From NCBI GenBank assembly GCA_965279405.1, contig OZ257157.1:4278001-4342000 (forward strand): 64,000 nucleotides of DNA. The letters are read 5' to 3'. Each line of letters opens with the position of its first letter. Position 1 is the stretch's first letter. The notes beneath the pieces are model-generated. The model was not told the DNA's origin, did no database searches, and saw only the letters and a list, made by a program, of their open reading frames with translations. The DNA is from CBDDIP01 sp965279405. GTDB lineage: Bacteria; Actinomycetota; Acidimicrobiia; Acidimicrobiales; Ilumatobacteraceae. The position numbers were made by a program, and so were the translations under genes. Below, in pieces: positions 13,474 to 22,097 of the stretch.

Positions 13474-14559
13474 TCAGCCCAGCGTGCCGACGTTGTCGAG
13501 CTCGGCGAACGACTGCGCCAGGCGCTCGTTGAAGCTCACCTCGGCGGCACGCAGCCACACCCGCGGGTCGTAGTGCTTCTTGTTCGGCGCGTCGGCGCCG
13601 GACGGGTTGCCGAGCTGACCCTGCAGGTAGTCGTGCTTGTCCTGGTCGTAGCGGCGGATGCCGTCCCACAGGGCCCACTGCAGGTCGGTGTCGATGTTCA
13701 TCTTCACCACGCCGTAGCTGATCGCCTCACGGATCTCGGCCGGGCTCGAGCCGGATCCGCCGTGGAAGACGAAGTCGACCGGGTTCGGACCCGTCCCGAA
13801 CTTCTGGGCGATGTACTCCTGCGAGTCGCGCAGGATGCTCGGCTTGAGCTGCACGTTGCCGGGCTTGTACACGCCGTGCACGTTGCCGAAGGCGGCGGCG
13901 ATGGTGAAGCGCGGGCTGACCTCGAGCAGTCGCTCGTAGGCGTAGGCGACCTCTTCGGGCTTCGAGTACAGGTCGGCCTGGTCGGCGCCGCTGTTGTCGA
14001 CGCCGTCCTCCTCGCCGCCGGTGATGCCGAGCTCGATCTCCAACGTCATGCCCAACGCGGCCATGCGGGTGAGGTACCGCACGCAGATGTCGAGGTTCTC
14101 CTCCAGCGGCTCCTCGGAGAGATCGAGCATGTGCGAGCTGTACAGCGGGCGGCCGGTGGCGGCGAAGTGCGCTTCGCCGGCGTCGAGCAGACCGTCGATC
14201 CAGCCGAGCTTGTCCTTGGCGCAGTGGTCGGTGTGCAGGATCACTCGTGCGCCGTACGCCGCGGCAACCGTGTGCACGTGGTGGGCGGCGGCGATCGATC
14301 CGAGGATCGACGGCTGGTCGCCCTTGACCCCGATTCCCTTGCCGGCGACAAATGCGCTGCCACCGTGGGAGAACTGGATGATCACCGGCGAGTTGACCTT
14401 CGCCGCGGTCTCCAGCACGCCGTTGATCGTGTTCGATCCGGTGCAGTTGGCCGCCGGGAGGGCGAACCCCTGCGCCTTCGCAGCGGCGAACACTTCGGAC
14501 ACCGCTTCGCCCGTGAGGACGCCGGCGGGGAACTGGTCAGCAAGACGGTCAGCAGTCAC
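13474..14559 (-). CDS. fbaA: Fructose-bisphosphate aldolase, class II
   Basis: Zinc-dependent glycolytic and gluconeogenic aldolase that splits fructose 1,6-bisphosphate. From the GTG at 14559 it has 361 residues, matching E. coli FbaA (359), to which it is very close throughout. Metal and substrate residues are visible in ILHTDHCAKDKLGWIDGLLD, LEIELGITGGEEDGVDN, FGNVHGVYKPGN and FVFHGGSGS. The frame stays open to an ATG at 14598, but the added 13 residues are not family-like, and a TACACT -10 box 7 bases before the GTG argues for a leaderless start there. Confidence 0.95.
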   Translation of the reverse strand: MTADRLADQFPAGVLTGEAVSEVFAAAKAQGFALPAANCTGSNTINGVLETAAKVNSPVIIQFSHGGSAFVAGKGIGVKGDQPSILGSIAAAHHVHTVAAAYGARVILHTDHCAKDKLGWIDGLLDAGEAHFAATGRPLYSSHMLDLSEEPLEENLDICVRYLTRMAALGMTLEIELGITGGEEDGVDNSGADQADLYSKPEEVAYAYERLLEVSPRFTIAAAFGNVHGVYKPGNVQLKPSILRDSQEYIAQKFGTGPNPVDFVFHGGSGSSPAEIREAISYGVVKMNIDTDLQWALWDGIRRYDQDKHDYLQGQLGNPSGADAPNKKHYDPRVWLRAAEVSFNERLAQSFAELDNVGTLG

Positions 14560-14566
14560 ATCGCAA

Positions 14567-14598
14567 AGTGTAGAGATCCGTGCTGGATGAACCGTCAA
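14567..14598 (-). promoter_or_regulatory. Candidate leaderless promoter of the aldolase gene
   Basis: On the minus strand: TTGACG (14598-14593), a rather long 20-base spacer, then TACACT (14572-14567), 7 bases before the GTG at 14559. Confidence 0.5.
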
Positions 14599-14605
14599 GG
14601 TCGTG

Positions 14606-15835
14606 TCATGCCTGCAAGCTGCGCACGACCAGGCCGGTTCGCAACTTGGGCGTGAAGAACGTCGACTTCGGCGGCATCAGCAGCCGCTCGTCCGCCGTCC
14701 GCCGGATCTCCTCGATGCTCGTCGGTCGGATCAGCACCGCCGCCGAGGCCAGTCCCGTCGTGACCGCGTGCAGCACCTCGTCGACACCGTGCTGGTAGGT
14801 GACGTCGACGTCGAGCGCGCCGAGCGCGTGCTCGAGGTAGGCGCCGTCCAACGCCCGCACAGCGGAGAGCGCGTCGGCCTTCGGGGTCAGCCAGGTGCCG
14901 ATGCCGCGCTCGTCCACGAGGCACAGCGCACCGCGAGCGACGAGCTGCGCCGGGAACGTGGCATCGACCGGCCCGGCGGGAGACGACTCGAAGCAGGAGC
15001 TCAGTGCCCGGCCGAGGTCGGCGGCGGAGATGCCGTGGTACAGGCGGTGGATGGCGTCGATGCTCAGCTGGTCCTCGACCAGTTCGGCGACGTAGGTCAT
15101 CGTCAACTCGGCCGGTCCGCCGGCAGCACCGGCGGCGCGCTGCTCGTCGCGGTAGGTGCGGCTGATCGCATAGCGGTGGTGCCCGTCGGCGATCAGCACC
15201 GGCTGCGCGCCGACGGCGGCGGCGATCGCCGCGACTCGGGTCGGGTCGTCGACCAGTTCGACCACGTGGTCGACGCCGTCGACGGTGGTCGAGCCGAGCG
15301 GTTCTCCGGGTGCAGCGAGCAGCTCGCTGAGGCCGGCGCTGAGCGAGAGACCCCACACCGGCGACAGGTTGGCCTCGGTGGCCCGGGTGAGGTCGAGCCG
15401 GTCGGTCTTCGCCTTCGGCGTGGTGCGCTCGTGGGGAAGGACGCCGTCGGCGCCCTCGTCGACCACCTCGAGCGCGCCGATCACACCGACGGTGTCGCGG
15501 GCCGCGCCGGTCTCGTCGACGAAGCGCATCCGGTACAGGGTGAAGCTGGGCACGTCGTCGACGACGAGCACGCGCGACTCCCGCCAGGCCCACAGCAGGG
15601 CGGCCGCGTGCTCGTAGCGATCGCCTTCAGCGTGCGGCTCGGTCTCATCGGGTCCCTGCGGGACGTCGATGTGCACGATGTTGTTGGGGTGACGGTCGCG
15701 GAGGCCGGCGACGTCGTCGGCCGACAGGACGTCGTAGGGCGGGGCGATGACGTCGTCGAGGGGCATCGACGGGGCGTAGCGAAGAGCGCGGAACGGTTCG
15801 AAGCGAGGCACCACCCCAGGTTGCCAGGTCGGCAT
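14606..15835 (-). CDS. DUF1015 family protein
   Basis: A 409-residue DUF1015 protein. The hallmark start PRFEPFRALRYAP, then DVIAPPYDVLSADD, the middle HERTTPKAKTDRLDL and IADGHHRYAISRTYRDEQ are all present. Members are widespread in bacteria, often near serine or phosphosugar metabolism genes, and are proposed to be kinase-like; the role is unproven. ATG 15835 leaves only 6 bases to the divergent HAD gene. A GTG at 15811 would start at the conserved PRFEPF and leave more room for promoters, so the true start may be there. Confidence 0.88.
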   Translation of the reverse strand: MPTWQPGVVPRFEPFRALRYAPSMPLDDVIAPPYDVLSADDVAGLRDRHPNNIVHIDVPQGPDETEPHAEGDRYEHAAALLWAWRESRVLVVDDVPSFTLYRMRFVDETGAARDTVGVIGALEVVDEGADGVLPHERTTPKAKTDRLDLTRATEANLSPVWGLSLSAGLSELLAAPGEPLGSTTVDGVDHVVELVDDPTRVAAIAAAVGAQPVLIADGHHRYAISRTYRDEQRAAGAAGGPAELTMTYVAELVEDQLSIDAIHRLYHGISAADLGRALSSCFESSPAGPVDATFPAQLVARGALCLVDERGIGTWLTPKADALSAVRALDGAYLEHALGALDVDVTYQHGVDEVLHAVTTGLASAAVLIRPTSIEEIRRTADERLLMPPKSTFFTPKLRTGLVVRSLQA

Positions 15836-15841
15836 GCCAAC

Positions 15842-16681
15842 ATGGCAACCTCCATGGCTGCTGACACGTCACCGCTCCCCAACGGTCGCCGGGCGGCGCC
15901 CACGACCGTGCTGTGCGACCTCGACGGGGTGGTGTGGCTGTCCCACGAGCCGATCGCCGGGTCGGTGGATGCGGTCGCTCGATTGCGCGCCCACGGCCAC
16001 CGCGTGCTGTTCGTCACCAACAACTCGTTCTCGCTGCTCGCCGATCAGGAGCGGGCGCTGGCGGGGATCGGCATCCCCGCAGTCGGCGACGTGCTGACGT
16101 CCGCCCAGGCCGGCGCGCTGCTGGTCCAGCCGGGCGAGCGGGCGTTCGTCTGCGGTGGACCTGGCGTGGTCGAGGCGCTGGAGGCGCGTGGCGTCACCGT
16201 GATCGCTGCGGCCGACGTCGATGCACCTGGCGTCACCGTCGACGCGGTGCTGGTCGGCTTCCACCGTTCCTTCGACTACGAAGGGTTGCGGCGTGCTGCC
16301 GGCGCAGTGGCCCGTGGTGCCCGGTTGATCGGCACCAACGACGATGCGACCTATCCGACACCCGCCGGGCCGATCCCCGGTGGCGGATCGATCCTTGCCG
16401 CTGTCGAACGGGCCACGGGACGGTCGGCGGAGGTGGCCGGCAAGCCCTACGCGCCGATGGCCGAACTGGTCCGGGCAACGATCGGCGCTGATGCGGCGAC
16501 TGGCGCGGTGATGGTCGGCGACCGTCCCTCCACCGACGGGCTGTTCGCGCGCACGCTCGGCTGCCGCTACGCGCTGGTGCTGACCGGCGTGACCGATGCC
16601 GGCAGCAACGAGCCTCCGGTGCCTGATCGCGAGTTGCCGGACCTGGCTGCCGCAGCGGACCTCGTCATCGACGGCTGGTGA
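15842..16681 (+). CDS. HAD-IIA family phosphatase (NagD / p-nitrophenyl phosphatase-like)
   Basis: A 279-residue HAD subclass IIA hydrolase. Motif I is VLCDLDGVVWLS (nucleophile and acid/base aspartates), motif II VLFVTNNSFS, and motif IV VMVGDRPSTDGLFARTLG. The C2 cap sits between II and IV. The family dephosphorylates small phosphorylated metabolites, and substrates cannot be read from sequence. It occupies the position of Rv1692 in the mycobacterial order tyrS-TPR-HAD-tlyA. An in-frame ATG at 15854 is an alternative start. Confidence 0.9.
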   Translation: MATSMAADTSPLPNGRRAAPTTVLCDLDGVVWLSHEPIAGSVDAVARLRAHGHRVLFVTNNSFSLLADQERALAGIGIPAVGDVLTSAQAGALLVQPGERAFVCGGPGVVEALEARGVTVIAAADVDAPGVTVDAVLVGFHRSFDYEGLRRAAGAVARGARLIGTNDDATYPTPAGPIPGGGSILAAVERATGRSAEVAGKPYAPMAELVRATIGADAATGAVMVGDRPSTDGLFARTLGCRYALVLTGVTDAGSNEPPVPDRELPDLAAAADLVIDGW

Positions 16682-16689
16682 GGCACCGA

Positions 16690-16695
16690 TAGGCT
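16690..16695 (+). promoter_or_regulatory. Leaderless -10 box of the phasin-like gene
   Basis: TAGGCT, 6 bases before the ATG at 16702 and 9 bases after the HAD stop. Confidence 0.55.
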
Positions 16696-16701
16696 GGTGC
16701 G

Positions 16702-17229
16702 ATGGCTACCAACCCACTGATCAAGCGGTTCCTCGATGCTGGGATGCAGTTCACCGAGCTCTCGCAGTCCAAGGCCGAGAAGCTCGTCGCTGATCTGGTG
16801 AAGGCCGGCGACGTTCGTCGCAAGGACGCCGAGCAGACCGTGCAGCACCTGGTCGAGCGGGGCCGTTCGGCCACCGAGCAGCTGGTGTCGGCGGTGCAGT
16901 CGGAAGTCGCCAAGCAGCTCGGCCGCTTTGCTGGTCGCCTCGATGGCATCGAGTCGCGCGTCGAGGAGCTGGCGTCCACGCTCGGCATCACGTCGAAGAA
17001 GCCGACCCAGTCGGAGCCGGCTCCGGTGAAGCAGGCAGCGCCCGCCAAGAAGGCTGCGCCGGCCAAGAAGGCCGCAGCGAAGAAGGCACCGGCGAAGAAG
17101 GCGCCCGCCAAGAAGGCTGCGCCGGCCAAGAAGGTTGCGGCGAAGAAGGCTGCGCCGGCCAAGAAGGCCGCCGGCTCGTCCGGTGTCGCCAAGCTCGCCG
17201 CGCGCAAGGCGCCGGCGAAGCGGGCGTAG
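16702..17229 (+). CDS. Phasin-like protein with a lysine/alanine histone-like tail
   Basis: A 175-residue protein. Residues 1-95 are amphipathic and predicted coiled coil, with a phasin-type pattern (KLVADLVKAGDVRRKDAEQT, VQHLVERGRSATEQLVSAV). Residues from about 105 form a basic AAPAKK/APAKKA repeat tail like histone H1 and mycobacterial HupB. The layout matches Pseudomonas PhaF, a polyhydroxyalkanoate-granule protein whose tail binds DNA. No PHA synthase gene lies in the window, so granule binding is an inference; a general nucleoid protein is an equal possibility. It is the first gene before tlyA-nadK-recN-murJ. Confidence 0.72.
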   Translation: MATNPLIKRFLDAGMQFTELSQSKAEKLVADLVKAGDVRRKDAEQTVQHLVERGRSATEQLVSAVQSEVAKQLGRFAGRLDGIESRVEELASTLGITSKKPTQSEPAPVKQAAPAKKAAPAKKAAAKKAPAKKAPAKKAAPAKKVAAKKAAPAKKAAGSSGVAKLAARKAPAKRA

Positions 17230-17242
17230 GCCCACCGCCACG

Positions 17243-18004
17243 GTGGCCAGGCGTTCGCGGCTCGATGCCGAGCTGGTCCGGCGCCACCTCGTCACCAGTC
17301 GGACCGACGCCGCTCGTGCGGTGGAGGCCCGTCGTGTGCTCGTCAACGGCGCGCTCGCGGACAAGGTCGCCCGGCTCGTCGCGCCCGGCGACGCGGTCAC
17401 GGTGCTCGGCGACGGTCCGCGGTTCGTCAGTCGCGGCGGTGAGAAGCTCGACGCGGCACTCGAGGCGTTCGAGATCGATGTGGCCGGGCTGGTCGTGCTC
17501 GATGCCGGGGCCTCGACGGGTGGCTTCACCGACTGCCTGCTGCAGCGCGGTGCGCGCCAGGTGTTCGCCGTCGACGTCGGCCACGGGCAGCTGCACCCTC
17601 GGATCCGCAACGACGGCCGCGTCGTCGTCTTCGAACGGTTCCACATCCGCGACGCCACACCGGACAGAATCGGGGCGGTCGTCGATATGGTCGTCGCCGA
17701 TCTCTCCTTCATCTCGTTGCGTCGTGTGATCGCAGCGTTCATCGGGGTGTGTGCACCAGGGGGCACGTTGGTCCTGCTCGTCAAACCGCAGTTCGAAGCC
17801 GGCCGCGTCGAGGTCAGTCGTGGTCGTGGCGTCATCGTCGATCCCGCCATCCACGAGCGCGTCCGCGGCGAGATCGAGGCCAGTCTCGTCGAGCACGGCT
17901 GCACCGTGGTCGGCTGGATCGACTCGCCGATCACCGGCGGCGACGGCAACCGCGAGCTGCTCGTGCACGCCGTCACCGCGCCCGCGGAGCAGGCTGCGTC
18001 ATGA
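17243..18004 (+). CDS. tlyA: TlyA-type rRNA 2'-O-methyltransferase
   Basis: A 253-residue TlyA family protein: an N-terminal S4 RNA-binding domain (residues about 3-60, LDAELVRRHLVTSRTDAARA), then an FtsJ/RrmJ-like SAM methyltransferase with motif I VLDAGASTGGFTDCL and the catalytic-type lysine in VLLVKPQFEAG. In mycobacteria TlyA methylates 16S and 23S rRNA and confers capreomycin sensitivity. The GTG at 17243 begins the S4 homology; the upstream open frame is the phasin tail read in another frame. Its TGA overlaps the nadK ATG (ATGA). Confidence 0.93.
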   Translation: MARRSRLDAELVRRHLVTSRTDAARAVEARRVLVNGALADKVARLVAPGDAVTVLGDGPRFVSRGGEKLDAALEAFEIDVAGLVVLDAGASTGGFTDCLLQRGARQVFAVDVGHGQLHPRIRNDGRVVVFERFHIRDATPDRIGAVVDMVVADLSFISLRRVIAAFIGVCAPGGTLVLLVKPQFEAGRVEVSRGRGVIVDPAIHERVRGEIEASLVEHGCTVVGWIDSPITGGDGNRELLVHAVTAPAEQAAS

Positions 18005-18879
18005 CCGACGCGACTCGCAGCGTCTTCCTCGTCGCCCACCACGAACGGCTCGAGGCCGCCGCGCTAGCGCGAGCCGCCGCGCAGTGGCTGGCCGAGCACG
18101 GTGCCGAGGCGTGGATGCCGCCCGAGGACGCCGAGGCGCTCGGCCTCGCCGACCTCGGCGACGATCGTTCGCCGGCCAGCGCGTCGCTCGTCGTCAGCCT
18201 CGGTGGAGACGGCACGATGCTGCGCGCCGTGCAGATGCTGGGTGGCGCACCCGTGCCGGTCATCGGCGTCAACGTCGGCTTGCTCGGCTACCTCTCCGAG
18301 GTCGAGCCGCCGGCACTGACCAACGCCCTGCAGCGCTGGTGGGACGGCGAGGAGGCAGGGGAGTGGAGCATCGAGGAGCGGATGATGCTCGACGTCCACG
18401 TGCAGCGCGCCGGTGAGACCGAGTCGTCGGCCTCGTGGTCGGCGCTCAACGAGGCCGTCGTCGAGAAGCGCGAGGCCGGTCATACCGTCCGGTTGCTCGT
18501 GCGCATCGATGGTGCGCTGTTCACGTCCTACGCAGCCGATGGCTTGATCATCGCCACGCCGACTGGCTCCACCGCGTACTCGCTGTCGGCGCGCGGACCA
18601 GTCGTGTCGCCGCGACATCGTGCGCTGCTGCTGACACCGGTGTCGCCGCACATGCTGTTCGACCGCTCGTTGGTGCTCGACCCCGAAGAGGAGGTGGACA
18701 TCGAGGTCAGTGGGCACCGCGAGGCCACGCTCTCGGTAGACGGCCAGCAGGTGGCGATGCTCGTCGAGCGCGACGTGGTCGCCGTGCGCGCCTCGGACCG
18801 GTCGGCGCAATTCGTTCGCTTCGGTCGTCGCCGCTTCCACCAGATCCTCAAGGCCAAGTTCGGGCTCGCGGACCGCTAG
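18001..18879 (+). CDS. nadK: NAD kinase
   Basis: Phosphorylates NAD to NADP (292 residues). GGDGT, the diagnostic ATP/NAD-binding motif, lies at 68-72; the NE motif is in SALNEAVVEK, and the glycine-rich TPTGSTAYSLSARGP is typical. The start overlaps the tlyA stop by 4 bases and the recN ATG follows its stop with no gap, so tlyA-nadK-recN is one translationally coupled unit, as in many actinobacteria. Confidence 0.96.
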   Translation: MTDATRSVFLVAHHERLEAAALARAAAQWLAEHGAEAWMPPEDAEALGLADLGDDRSPASASLVVSLGGDGTMLRAVQMLGGAPVPVIGVNVGLLGYLSEVEPPALTNALQRWWDGEEAGEWSIEERMMLDVHVQRAGETESSASWSALNEAVVEKREAGHTVRLLVRIDGALFTSYAADGLIIATPTGSTAYSLSARGPVVSPRHRALLLTPVSPHMLFDRSLVLDPEEEVDIEVSGHREATLSVDGQQVAMLVERDVVAVRASDRSAQFVRFGRRRFHQILKAKFGLADR

Positions 18880-20469
18880 ATGCTCGCCGAGATCCACATC
18901 GAGTCGCTCGGCGTGATCGAGTCGCTCGACCTCGTGCTCGGCGCCGGGCTCACCGCGCTCACGGGCGAGACGGGGGCCGGCAAGACGATGCTCGTCGAGG
19001 CGATCAGCCTGCTCGTCGGTGGCCGTGCCGACGCGTCGATGGTCCGTCCGGGACACGACGAGGCGCGGGTCGAGGGCCGGTTCGTGGTCGACGATCAGGA
19101 GTGGATCGTCGCCCGGGTGATCCCGGCCGACGGCCGGTCGCGCGCCTACGTCAACGGTCGCCTGGCGACGGCGGCGACGCTGGCCGAGCTCGGCGAGCGG
19201 GCTGTCGACCTCCACGGTCAGCACGCTCACCAGAGCCTGCTCGGTGCCGCCGCGCAGCGCGCCGCACTGGACCGATTCGCCGGCACCGATCTGGCTCCGT
19301 TGCGCGCTGCGCGTTCGGCGCTGACGGAGATCGACGCCGCCCTGGCCGCACTCGGCGGCGACGGTCGCACGCGAGCACGCGAGCTCGACCTGCTGCGCTT
19401 CCAGGTCGCCGAGCTCGATGCCGCCGGCCTCGGCGATGCCGGTGAGGACGCGCTGCTCGAGCGCGAGGAGGACGTCCTCGGCGGCGCGGTTGCGCACCGC
19501 GAGGCCGCGCTCGCCGCGCTGGCAGCGCTCAGCGGCGACCAGGGCTCGTTGGAGACTGCGGGCGAGGCCGTGCACGCGCTGGCGGCACGGGCACCGTTCG
19601 TCGAGCTGGAGCGGCGGCTGCGTGCCGCTGTCGTCGAGCTCACGGACATCGCCGCCGAGGTCCGCAGCCTGGCCGAGTCGATCGACGAGGACCCGGCTCG
19701 GCTCGCCGCGATCCGCGAGCGACGGCAGTTGCTGCGCGACCTGCGTCGCAAGTACGGCGACGATCTGGCTGCGGTGATGGCGTTCGGCGACGAGGTGCGC
19801 GGTCGCCTTGCCGAGCTGGAGAGCTACGACGAGCGGATCGCCGAGCTCGAGCGGGACCGTCGCACCGCGCTCGAGGCCGAACGTGCCGCTGCGGCTGCGG
19901 TCGGCCGTGTTCGGCGGGCTGCCACGGCGGAACTGGCGCAACGCGTCGAGGGCCACCTCCGCGACCTCGCCATGGTGCACGCCTCGATCGCCATCGTCGT
20001 CGGTGATGAGGATCCGGGTGACGACGTCGCCTTCCTGCTGGCCGCCAACCCCGGCGCTCCGTTGCTTCCCTTGGCCCGGGTGGCCAGCGGTGGTGAACTG
20101 GCGCGCACGATGCTCGCCCTGCGGCTCGTGCTCACCGAAGCTCCCGAGACGCTGGTCTTCGACGAGGTCGACGCCGGCATCGGTGGTGACGCAGCGGGTG
20201 CCGTGGGTGACGCGCTGGCGCGCCTCGGCAACCGACACCAGGTGCTGGTGGTCACCCACCTCGCCCAGGTGGCGGCGCTCGCGTCGGCGCACGTGATGGT
20301 GCGCAAGCAGGTCGTCGGCAACGAGACGATCGCCACAGCGGTCCCCGTCGAGGGCGATGCTCGGGTGGACGAAGTGGCCCGGATGCTGTCCGGTCACCGC
20401 GCCGGTGCATCTGCGCGAACCCATGCGGGTGAGCTCATTGCACGCGGCGGCCCCTCGAAGCGGCGATGA
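18880..20469 (+). CDS. recN: DNA repair protein RecN
   Basis: SMC-like ATPase of double-strand-break repair (529 residues, slightly shorter than the usual 550-590). Walker A is GETGAGKT (29-36), then come coiled-coil arms with many AELE-type repeats. The ABC signature LARVASGGELARTMLAL and Walker B LVFDEVDAGIGG are near the C-terminus. The shorter length seems to come from the coiled-coil arms, since all ATPase motifs are kept. The stop overlaps the murJ ATG. Confidence 0.95.
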   Translation: MLAEIHIESLGVIESLDLVLGAGLTALTGETGAGKTMLVEAISLLVGGRADASMVRPGHDEARVEGRFVVDDQEWIVARVIPADGRSRAYVNGRLATAATLAELGERAVDLHGQHAHQSLLGAAAQRAALDRFAGTDLAPLRAARSALTEIDAALAALGGDGRTRARELDLLRFQVAELDAAGLGDAGEDALLEREEDVLGGAVAHREAALAALAALSGDQGSLETAGEAVHALAARAPFVELERRLRAAVVELTDIAAEVRSLAESIDEDPARLAAIRERRQLLRDLRRKYGDDLAAVMAFGDEVRGRLAELESYDERIAELERDRRTALEAERAAAAAVGRVRRAATAELAQRVEGHLRDLAMVHASIAIVVGDEDPGDDVAFLLAANPGAPLLPLARVASGGELARTMLALRLVLTEAPETLVFDEVDAGIGGDAAGAVGDALARLGNRHQVLVVTHLAQVAALASAHVMVRKQVVGNETIATAVPVEGDARVDEVARMLSGHRAGASARTHAGELIARGGPSKRR

Positions 20470-22097
20470 TGGCGGCGATGGGGGAGCGCACGCTGCGCCG
20501 GGATACCGCGGTGGTCACCGCGTGCACGCTGTTGTCGCGCATCAGCGGGTTCGGTCGCGTCCTGGCCACGGCCGCCGTCCTCGGCAGCGGGCTGCTCGGC
20601 GACGTGTACCAGAGCGCCAACCTCGTCCCCAACCTCTTGTTCGAACTGGCAGCCGGTGGCGTGCTCCAGGCGGTGCTCGTGCCCGGGTTCGTCGCCGCCC
20701 GGCGCGACGGTGGCGACGAGGGCCTCGGCCTCGCTGCAGCGGCGACCTCCGGCGTGTTGCTCGTCGGGTTGGCCGCCGTGGCCGCGCTCGGCCTGATCGT
20801 CTCGCCGATCATCGCCCACCTGCTCGTCGCGTCCGAGCCGTCCTCCTCGACGGCGAGCGACAAGCTCGATGTGCTCGTTCCGATGCTGCTCGTGTTCATC
20901 CCGCAACTGGTCTGCTACGGCGTCGGCATGGTGGCCGCGGCTGCGCTGAGCGCCCGTGGACGGTTCGTGTCCGCCGCGCTCGCCCCGGCGGTCAACAACG
21001 TCATCGTCATCGTCGCCTGCCTGCTGTTCCGTCAGGCGTTGCACGGCAGCGAGTCGTCGTTGTCGCTGTCGCCGTGGCAGTTCGGCTTGATCGCCGGCGG
21101 TACCACGCTCGGGGTGATCGCCTTCTCGGCGACACCGGTGATCGCTCTTCGATTGCAGGGCGTGCCGATCGCCGTGCGCTGGCAGCCACGCCACCCTGCG
21201 GTCCAGCTGCTGCGCGGCTCGTTCGGCTGGGCGACGCTGTCGGTGGTCGGCACGTTCATCCCGATGGCCACCGCGTTGGTCCTCGGCAACGGAGCGGCCG
21301 GCGGGGTGGCCGTGTTCGTCTACGCGTTCGCCTTCTTCGTGCTCCCGCATGCCCTCGTCGCGGTGCCGTTGGCGACCACCTTGTCGCCGCGCGTCGCCGA
21401 CCGCTGGCAGCGCAAGGAGATCGACCACCTCCGTCGCGACGTCGACAGCGCGGTGCGCATCGGCCTGCCGCTGCTGTCGCTGGCCGCCGTGGCGCTGGCC
21501 GTGCTCGCTTGGCCGCTGGCGCGAGCCGCGGCGTTCGGGCAGACGGCCAGCCAGGGCATCGCCCCGATCGCCCACACGTTGGCGGCGTTCGGTCCGGGGT
21601 TGATCGGCTACGGCGTCGCGTTCGTCATGCTGCGCGTGCTGATGGCCATCGGCGACGTACGTGGCAGTGCCGTGCTGCAGGTCACCGGCGCGGTGGCCGG
21701 TACCACCGTGATGATCGTGCTGGCGCTCTCGTTGCACGACAGCGAGCGCAGTGCCGCGCTGGCCATCGGGTACGGCGTCGCCCAGCTGGTCGCCGCCGCG
21801 CTCCTGCTGGCGCGGGTGCATCGCCTGACCGGTGCCGCCTCACCGCGGTCACTGCTGCGCACCGCGATGGAGTCGCTGGTGTGCAGCGGGCTCGCGGCAG
21901 CGACGATGCTCGTCGTGGTGCGGCGGTTCGACACGTCGCGTCGGGCGTCGGCGCTGGCGTTGATCCTCGGCGGTGCGAGCGGGCTGGTCGTGTTCTGCGT
22001 CGCCTTCGCTGCGATCCGCTCGCGTGCGGGATGGAGCGCCTCAGCGGCGGTTGCGCAGCGCTTACGCCTTCGCCGCAGCGGCGGTGCGGCGACGTAG
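20466..22097 (+). CDS. murJ: MurJ/MviN family lipid II flippase
   Basis: Integral membrane protein of 543 residues with about 14 predicted transmembrane helices, of the MOP exporter superfamily. MurJ flips lipid II across the cytoplasmic membrane for peptidoglycan synthesis. The N-terminal block TLLSRISGFGRVLATAAVLG and the later NLVPNLLFELAAGGVLQAVL are characteristic. The last 36 bases overlap the convergent PAP2 gene. A murJ tied to recN by an ATGA overlap is unusual; in mycobacteria murJ is elsewhere. It may be the main MurJ or a paralogue for another polyprenyl-linked sugar. Confidence 0.88.
   Translation: MMAAMGERTLRRDTAVVTACTLLSRISGFGRVLATAAVLGSGLLGDVYQSANLVPNLLFELAAGGVLQAVLVPGFVAARRDGGDEGLGLAAAATSGVLLVGLAAVAALGLIVSPIIAHLLVASEPSSSTASDKLDVLVPMLLVFIPQLVCYGVGMVAAAALSARGRFVSAALAPAVNNVIVIVACLLFRQALHGSESSLSLSPWQFGLIAGGTTLGVIAFSATPVIALRLQGVPIAVRWQPRHPAVQLLRGSFGWATLSVVGTFIPMATALVLGNGAAGGVAVFVYAFAFFVLPHALVAVPLATTLSPRVADRWQRKEIDHLRRDVDSAVRIGLPLLSLAAVALAVLAWPLARAAAFGQTASQGIAPIAHTLAAFGPGLIGYGVAFVMLRVLMAIGDVRGSAVLQVTGAVAGTTVMIVLALSLHDSERSAALAIGYGVAQLVAAALLLARVHRLTGAASPRSLLRTAMESLVCSGLAAATMLVVVRRFDTSRRASALALILGGASGLVVFCVAFAAIRSRAGWSASAAVAQRLRLRRSGGAAT

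Noticed and set aside
18064..20424. Long minus-strand open frame (786 codons) opposite nadK/recN
   Set aside because: It is a third-position GC shadow; its product is rich in Arg/Gln/His, has no family features, and the plus strand holds clear nadK and recN.
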